A DNA stretch of 8,432 nt from Bacillota bacterium (GTDB taxonomy: Bacteria > Bacillota > Dethiobacteria > DTU022). Positions 5,178 through 8,432 of the stretch are shown here, piece by piece. The notes below the pieces were generated by a model that was given only the letters and a program-made list of their open reading frames with translations, ran no database searches and was not told where the DNA came from. The stretch lies in NCBI GenBank assembly GCA_012510625.1, contig JAAZHP010000007.1:1-8432 (forward strand). The letters are read 5' to 3'. Every line of letters starts with the position of its first letter. The first letter of the stretch is position 1. A program made the translations under genes and the position numbers.

Positions 5178-5723
5178 TTACAGCTCCAGCTCCATTAATC
5201 CCTCGGGAGGATCGGCAATGATCCTTCCCCCGGAGAGATCGATTTCCCGTACCATCGCTTTAACCGCCGGCAGCAAAAACTCTTTCTCCCCCGGCAGCTC
5301 CCGCTTGATGAGATAAAAGTCATGGGCCGCGCCCGGGATAATATTTATAACCTGCCCCAGGCACTCCCCGGCAGTATTATACACCTTTAAACCGATCAAC
5401 TGGTCGTAATAATAACTGCCGGCAGGCAGAACTACCCTCTCTTCGGGGCGGATCAAGATCCAGGCGCCGCGCAAGGCTGCCGCCTCTTCGCGCGTGTCGA
5501 TGCCGGCAAACTTGATCAGCCAGAAACGGCCGTAAAGAGAAGCTTCCTCCACCGCAAAGCGCCGTACGGCGCCGCGCAGTTCACAGGCAACCTCTTTCAG
5601 GTCGTAGCAGCGCTCCGGAAAATCAGTGGTGGGAAGCACCTTTAACAGGCCCGCCGTTCCGTGCGGCGCCAGGACCCGGCCCACGGCCACACCGGGCTTG
5701 CCTGTGCCTGCCCCGTTTTTCAC
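5178..5723 (-). CDS. rimM: 16S rRNA processing protein RimM
   Basis: A 181-residue RimM, which binds S19 and helps mature the 30S head. The N-terminal domain starts with VGRVLAPHGTAGLLKV (14-29); the family's usual Glu or similar residue after GxxG is Leu here. The PRC-barrel half includes PAGSYYYDQLIGLKVY (100-115) and EFLLPAVKAMVREIDL (148-163), ending with the typical IIADPPEGLMEL. The start is GTG, overlapping the khpA stop as GTGA, so translation is probably coupled. Direct contact with trmD downstream is the classic rpsP-rimM-trmD-rplS order, here with khpA inserted as in other Firmicutes. Confidence 0.95.
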   Translation of the reverse strand: MKNGAGTGKPGVAVGRVLAPHGTAGLLKVLPTTDFPERCYDLKEVACELRGAVRRFAVEEASLYGRFWLIKFAGIDTREEAAALRGAWILIRPEERVVLPAGSYYYDQLIGLKVYNTAGECLGQVINIIPGAAHDFYLIKRELPGEKEFLLPAVKAMVREIDLSGGRIIADPPEGLMELEL

Positions 5724-5950
5724 GGCACCACTTCCACCAGCACCCGTTTATTTTCCTTCGCCGCCGCCGCGTTGACCACTGCGCGGATAGCTTTCACGAT
5801 CCGGCCCTGCCTGCCGATTACCTTTCCTATATCCTCAGGCGCAACCCGCAGCTCCAGGGTATTTACCCTCTCGCCTTCCACCAGGTGCACTTCCACCTGG
5901 TCGGGTTCGTCAACCAGTGCGCGTGCAATATGCTCCAGCAGCTGTTTCAT
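5720..5950 (-). CDS. khpA: KH-domain RNA-binding protein KhpA
   Basis: A 76-residue single KH domain protein of the KhpA (YlqC) family, a small RNA chaperone that partners with KhpB/Jag in Firmicutes and is tied to cell division and elongation control. The GxxG loop is IGRQGR (45-50) inside EDIGKVIGRQGRIVKAIR. It has normal family length and the normal position between rpsP and rimM. A GAGGTGG ribosome binding site precedes the ATG. The 86-nt gap from rpsP is larger than that to rimM, where it overlaps by 4 nt. Confidence 0.95.
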   Translation of the reverse strand: MKQLLEHIARALVDEPDQVEVHLVEGERVNTLELRVAPEDIGKVIGRQGRIVKAIRAVVNAAAAKENKRVLVEVVP

Positions 5951-5980
5951 AACAGCCCCACCTCGGAATTCCTAAATATT

Positions 5981-5998
5981 GTCTACACTACGGTAGAC
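5981..5998 (-). other. Hairpin in the rpsP-khpA gap
   Basis: GTCTAC (5981-5986) and GTAGAC (5993-5998) form a 6-bp stem with a 6-nt loop about 40 nt after the rpsP stop. No U tract follows on the minus strand, so it is not an intrinsic terminator. It could protect or process the mRNA between two genes needed in very different amounts (inference). Confidence 0.35.
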
Positions 5999-6036
5999 GG
6001 AAAGTGCTGATAAAGATGAGCTTTCGTTACAACGAG

Positions 6037-6282
6037 CTATTTGGAAAAACCGGCTTTTTCAAAGATCAGCTTGACCGTATCTGAAGGCCTGGCGCCCCGT
6101 GAAAGCCACAACTCCGCCTTTTCCCGGTCTATTTTAAATGTTGAAGGCTTCGTGGTGGGGTTGTAATAACCGATCTCTTCGATAAACCTGCCGTCCCGGG
6201 GAAAGCGGGAATCGGCCACCACGATCCGGTAAAAAGGTTTTTTCTTCGCGCCCATTCTCTTCAGCCTGATGCGCACTGCCAT
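6037..6282 (-). CDS. rpsP: 30S ribosomal protein S16
   Basis: An 81-residue S16, an early 30S assembly protein. The sequence begins MAVRIRLKRMGAKKKPFYRIVVADSR, the family signature, and continues with FIEEIGYYNPTT (33-44) and ARPSDTVKLIF (64-74). Length is typical. It has the strongest ribosome binding site in the window, GGAGGTGAT (6294-6286), complementary to the 16S rRNA tail, in keeping with high expression. A 53-nt gap separates it from ffh. Confidence 0.98.
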   Translation of the reverse strand: MAVRIRLKRMGAKKKPFYRIVVADSRFPRDGRFIEEIGYYNPTTKPSTFKIDREKAELWLSRGARPSDTVKLIFEKAGFSK

Positions 6283-6335
6283 TCTATCACCTCCGCTGCT
6301 TTAAACATAACATAACTGTAAATGTAAAGTTGGCC

Positions 6336-7685
6336 CTAGAAAAAAGGGAAGCCCCCTTTTCTCTTACCTTTCTTGAAACGTTTAAGCCCTTTCTTCTCCA
6401 GGGAGCCCATCTGCTTAAACAGCTTCTGCATCTGCGCAAACTGCGCCAGCAGCCTGTTGACGTCCTGAACCGTGGTCCCGCTGCCACTGGCGATGCGGCG
6501 CCGCCGGCTGCTGTTGATGATGGACGGCCGCCGGCGCTCCTCCGGCGTCATCGATGTAATCACCGCCTCGATGCGCTTGAACTGCTTCTCATCAACTGAT
6601 AGATTGCGCATCTCTTTCGGCAGCTGCGCTGACGGCAGCATGGCCATAATCTCCTCAAGAGAACCGATTTTGCGCATCTGCTGCAGCTGCTCCCGGAAAT
6701 CATCCAGGGTAAACTCCTGGCGGCGAAGCTTCTTTTCCAGTTCCCGCGCCTTCTGCTGATCAAAACCGGCTTCGGCCTTCTCGATAAGGGTAAGAACATC
6801 GCCCATCCCCAGTATCCGCGAAGCCATCCTTTCGGGATGAAAGGGTTCCAGGGCATCGAGCTTCTCTCCCACCCCGGCAAATTTGATCGGGCAGCCAGTC
6901 ACCGCGCGCACCGAAAGAGCCGCTCCCCCACGGGTATCACCGTCCAGCTTGGTCAGGATAACCCCAGTCAGGCCGAGCGCCTCGTGAAAACTGGCGGCGG
7001 CATTCACTGCATCCTGGCCGGTCATGGCATCGACTACCAGGAGCAGCTCCGCCGGCTTCAACTGCGCCTTGATCTCTTTCAGCTCATCCATCATCGCGGC
7101 GTCGAGATGAAGCCTGCCGGCGGTATCCAGGATCACCGGATTGTGCCCCTCCCTTTCGGCAAAGCGCAGCGCCTCCCGGCAAATCTTCACCGGGGCGGCG
7201 CCCTCCATTCTGAAGCAGGGAAGCCCCGCCGAATCGGCGAGCACCTGCAGCTGCTCGGGCGCCCCGGGGCGATAGGTATCCGCCGCCACCAGGAGCGGGC
7301 TGCTCCCGCTGCGCTTCAAGTTCAGGGCCAGTTTCACCGCCGTGGTGGTTTTCCCGGACCCTTGCAGGCCGGCCAGCATGACCACGCCCGGCGAGCCTGC
7401 TGTATTGATCTTGCTCTGCTGGCGCCCCATCAGGGCGGTCAACTCGTCGTGCACAATTTTCACAACCTGCTGCCCCGGTGTAAGGCTCTGCCGGACTTCT
7501 TCGCCGATGGCCCTCTCCCTGACGCCGGCGACGAAGTCTTTGACCACCTTAAAGTTTACATCGGCCTCCAGCAGGGCCAGGCGGATCTCCCGCAAGGCCA
7601 GGTCAACATCTTTCTCGCTTAACTTGCCCTTTCCCCGCAGCTTGCGCAGCGTATTCTGTAATTTTTCGGCCAGGTTTGCGAACAT
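6336..7685 (-). CDS. ffh: Signal recognition particle protein Ffh (SRP54)
   Basis: A 449-residue SRP GTPase that binds signal sequences of nascent membrane and exported proteins together with 4.5S/6S RNA and docks on FtsY. Domains in order are the N helical bundle (1-90), the G domain (about 98-295) with G1 GLQGSGKTTT (106-115), DTYRPGA (136-142), DTAGR (187-191) and TKLDGD (245-250), and the methionine-rich M domain (about 300-432) with the RNA-binding SRRRRIASGSGTTVQDVN segment (393-410). A lysine-rich tail ends GGFPFF. Full length and all motifs are intact. AGGAGAG precedes the ATG, 16 nt after ylxM. ftsY is not in this window. Confidence 0.98.
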   Translation of the reverse strand: MFANLAEKLQNTLRKLRGKGKLSEKDVDLALREIRLALLEADVNFKVVKDFVAGVRERAIGEEVRQSLTPGQQVVKIVHDELTALMGRQQSKINTAGSPGVVMLAGLQGSGKTTTAVKLALNLKRSGSSPLLVAADTYRPGAPEQLQVLADSAGLPCFRMEGAAPVKICREALRFAEREGHNPVILDTAGRLHLDAAMMDELKEIKAQLKPAELLLVVDAMTGQDAVNAAASFHEALGLTGVILTKLDGDTRGGAALSVRAVTGCPIKFAGVGEKLDALEPFHPERMASRILGMGDVLTLIEKAEAGFDQQKARELEKKLRRQEFTLDDFREQLQQMRKIGSLEEIMAMLPSAQLPKEMRNLSVDEKQFKRIEAVITSMTPEERRRPSIINSSRRRRIASGSGTTVQDVNRLLAQFAQMQKLFKQMGSLEKKGLKRFKKGKRKGGFPFF

Positions 7686-7701
7686 GGCTCTCTCCTAATG
7701 T

Positions 7702-8046
7702 TTACTGTTCATTTTTCCGCCGCAGTTCACTGATAATCTCCTTCAGCCGCTGCAGATCTGCAGGGCCCGGCGGCTGCTCCAGGATGCGGGCTGCTTCCTG
7801 CAGCAGCCTCTGCTGAAAACAGAATAGATCATAGAGGCCCAGCTTCTCTTCAAAGCTCTCGATGGCTTTCAAGGCCCTCTGGATCAGGTCGTGAACCGCC
7901 TGCCTGCTGATCCCGTATTCGGCGGCAATCTCCCCCATGGAAAGGTTGTCGCTGAAATAGAGCTGCAGCACCTCCTGCTGGCGCGTGGTCAGCAGGGAGC
8001 TATAAATATCATACAAAAGATTAATCCGGTTTAGCTTATCAAGCAT
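7702..8046 (-). CDS. ylxM: YlxM family HTH protein, SRP-associated
   Basis: A 114-residue YlxM (UPF0122) protein. Residues about 18-63 form a sigma-70 region 4-like helix-turn-helix (LLTTRQQEVLQLYF, then NLSMGEIAAEYGISRQAVHDLIQRA), followed by a helical tail rich in Leu, Gln and Glu. The family is almost always encoded directly before ffh in Firmicutes, and work in streptococci links it to the SRP. The start matches the family (MLDKLNRINLLYDIYSSLL). The ribosome binding site is weak (GAGGGG only 2 nt from ATG), so modest translation is expected. It appears to be the first gene of the cluster. Confidence 0.93.
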   Translation of the reverse strand: MLDKLNRINLLYDIYSSLLTTRQQEVLQLYFSDNLSMGEIAAEYGISRQAVHDLIQRALKAIESFEEKLGLYDLFCFQQRLLQEAARILEQPPGPADLQRLKEIISELRRKNEQ

Positions 8047-8055
8047 AGCCCCTCT

Positions 8056-8080
8056 GTAAAGGTTTTGTCCTTTACGGACA
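8056..8080 (-). promoter_or_regulatory. Two mutually exclusive leader hairpins before ylxM
   Basis: On the minus strand GTAAAGG (8075-8069) pairs perfectly with CCTTTAC (8062-8056), loop ACAAAA. TGTCC (8080-8076) can instead pair with GGACA (8070-8066). The two use overlapping bases and cannot form together. The longer one ends 9 nt before the start codon, beside the weak ribosome binding site. This may be a simple RNA switch, an operator dyad, or chance. Confidence 0.35.
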
Positions 8081-8082
8081 AT

Positions 8083-8111
8083 AGTGTAGCAGAATAAAAG
8101 GGAAAAAGCAA
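8083..8111 (-). promoter_or_regulatory. Probable promoter of the ylxM-ffh cluster
   Basis: Minus-strand TTGCTT (8111-8106), a 17-nt T-rich spacer, and TACACT (8088-8083) form a moderate sigma-A promoter. Transcription would begin near 8076, inside the leader dyads and about 30 nt before ylxM. No gene lies between this point and the window end, which supports a cluster start here. Confidence 0.5.
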
Positions 8112-8115
8112 GGAG

Positions 8116-8145
8116 GCGTGTAAGCGAAACCTTCTGCTTGCACGC
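8116..8145 (+). repeat. 10-bp hairpin upstream of the ylxM promoter
   Basis: GCGTGTAAGC (8116-8125) and GCTTGCACGC (8136-8145) pair with one G-U, loop GAAACCTTCT. On the plus strand it is followed by GGTATTTTTATTG. It could be a terminator for plus-strand transcription, but no plus-strand gene is visible; it more likely belongs to the adjoining repeat cluster. Confidence 0.35.
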
Positions 8146-8200
8146 GGTATTTTTATTGTTTTCCTGTACGCCCTCGGGCGGCTCATGAGCCGCCCCTACA
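8146..8200 (+). repeat. 55-nt palindromic repeat, copy 1
   Basis: This 55-nt unit begins GGTATTT, carries TGTAC, then the perfect 20-nt palindrome GGGCGGCTCATGAGCCGCCC (8176-8195), and ends CTACA. It aligns without gaps to 8378-8432 with 8 differences, all before the palindrome. It is a dispersed non-coding repeat; similar hairpins ending CCCCTACA are common in intergenic regions of many bacteria (from memory). Confidence 0.85.
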
Positions 8201-8237
8201 GCTTTGCGCGAAATTTACTGCTTGATGGTACAGGTTT

Positions 8238-8263
8238 GGGCGGGCACAAGGCCCGCCCCTACA
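8238..8263 (+). repeat. Variant palindromic repeat with GGGCGGGC arms
   Basis: GGGCGGGC (8238-8245), loop ACAAG, GCCCGCCC (8251-8258), then CTACA. The upstream GGTAC plus 6-nt spacer (8227-8237) matches the other copies. The arm sequence differs from copies 1 and 3 yet pairing is fully kept, so this is a sister subtype of the same family. Confidence 0.8.
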
Positions 8264-8304
8264 ATTTTACACCCGAAGGATTGGTTGGAAGAGGCAGCGG
8301 TGAA

Positions 8305-8354
8305 GAGATCCTTCGCTGCGCTCAGGATGACACAAAAAAAGCTCAGGATAACAC
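8305..8354 (-). repeat. Interspersed repeat encoding 'VILSAAKDLF' on one strand
   Basis: GAGATCCTTCGCTGCGCTCAGGATGACA (8305-8332, shown here only by its ends: GAGATCCTTCG to AGGATGACA) contains ATCCT/AGGAT arms (8308-8312, 8324-8328). It is followed by a partial second unit, GCTCAGGATAACAC (8341-8354), 21 nt after the first GCTCAGGATGACAC (8320-8333). Read on the minus strand it gives the peptide VILSAAKDLF, often seen in spurious hypothetical proteins. It is a widespread bacterial intergenic repeat (from memory), not a gene. Confidence 0.7.
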
Positions 8355-8377
8355 TAAAGGTATTTTGCTTTAAACCA

Positions 8378-8432
8378 GGTATTTGTGTTGCTTTCCGGTA
8401 CGTTTTTGGGCGGCTCATGAGCCGCCCCTACA
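8378..8432 (+). repeat. 55-nt palindromic repeat, copy 2, at window edge
   Basis: This copy matches 8146-8200 at 47 of 55 positions, with an identical 20-nt palindrome (8408-8427) and CTACA end. It stops at the window border, so the full unit may be longer. Both copies have the same orientation, 232 nt apart. Confidence 0.85.

Noticed and set aside
4389..5198. Long plus-strand frame of 269 codons opposite trmD
   Set aside because: It lies entirely antisense to an unmistakable trmD, has no ribosome binding site, and its composition (rich in Pro, Gln, His) is typical of a GC-rich antisense shadow.
6837..7622. Plus-strand frame of 261 codons opposite ffh
   Set aside because: Mirrors the ffh coding strand; no recognisable protein and no promoter or ribosome binding site.
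8185..8418. Short frames on both strands in the right-hand repeat region
   Set aside because: They are translations of the palindromic and 'ILSAAKDL' repeats (for example GGHKARPYNF and VILSAAKDLF), not genes.
8146..8432. Possible CRISPR array from repeated units at the right end
   Set aside because: Spacing is irregular, units differ in their arms, the repeats are perfect palindromes with a TACA tail, and no cas gene is present.

Overview
The window reads as chromosomal DNA of a moderately GC-rich Firmicute (Bacillota), probably a spore-forming clostridial or Desulfotomaculum-like lineage. The evidence is the gene order of the signal recognition particle / ribosome maturation cluster, which is the Bacillus/Clostridium order, together with a SleB/CwlJ-type wall hydrolase behind a c-di-AMP riboswitch and Firmicute-type proteins (RNase HII with an N-terminal extension, YlxM, RbgA). 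I cannot name the species. All twelve genes are on the minus strand. The long plus-strand ORFs are antisense shadows.

Layout, right to left (direction of transcription). Bases 8047-8432 are a repeat-rich non-coding stretch carrying palindromic repeats, an interspersed 'ILSAAKDL'-type repeat and a probable promoter. One tight gene train follows: ylxM, ffh, rpsP, khpA (KH protein), rimM, trmD, rplS, lepB, rbgA (ylqF), rnhB, yraN. Four junctions overlap or nearly touch: khpA/rimM (GTGA), rimM/trmD (3 nt), lepB/rbgA (ATGA) and rnhB/yraN (TTGA). This suggests a polycistronic mRNA, with larger gaps before khpA, rplS and rnhB. A 39-nt palindrome lies exactly at the rbgA stop codon. An intrinsic terminator at 1282-1312 closes the train.

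Inside that terminator sits a near-consensus sigma-A promoter that drives the next transcript: a ydaO/yuaA-class c-di-AMP riboswitch (about 1152-1265) and a secreted protein with two LysM domains and a Hydrolase_2 domain (366-1133). Bases 1-365 have no convincing gene and hold several palindromic repeats, one of which may terminate the hydrolase mRNA.

The cluster makes the protein export core (Ffh, its partner YlxM, signal peptidase I) and the ribosome and tRNA maturation machinery (S16, L19, RimM, KhpA, TrmD, RbgA), with genome maintenance proteins at the end (RNase HII, YraN). The hydrolase is a separate unit that links peptidoglycan remodelling to c-di-AMP.

No wholly new system is evident. 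The points most worth a second look are RbgA lacking both the catalytic-histidine equivalent and the canonical NKxD asparagine, an altered TrmD active-site loop, the promoter nested in a terminator ahead of the riboswitch, and a palindromic repeat family bracketing the cluster.
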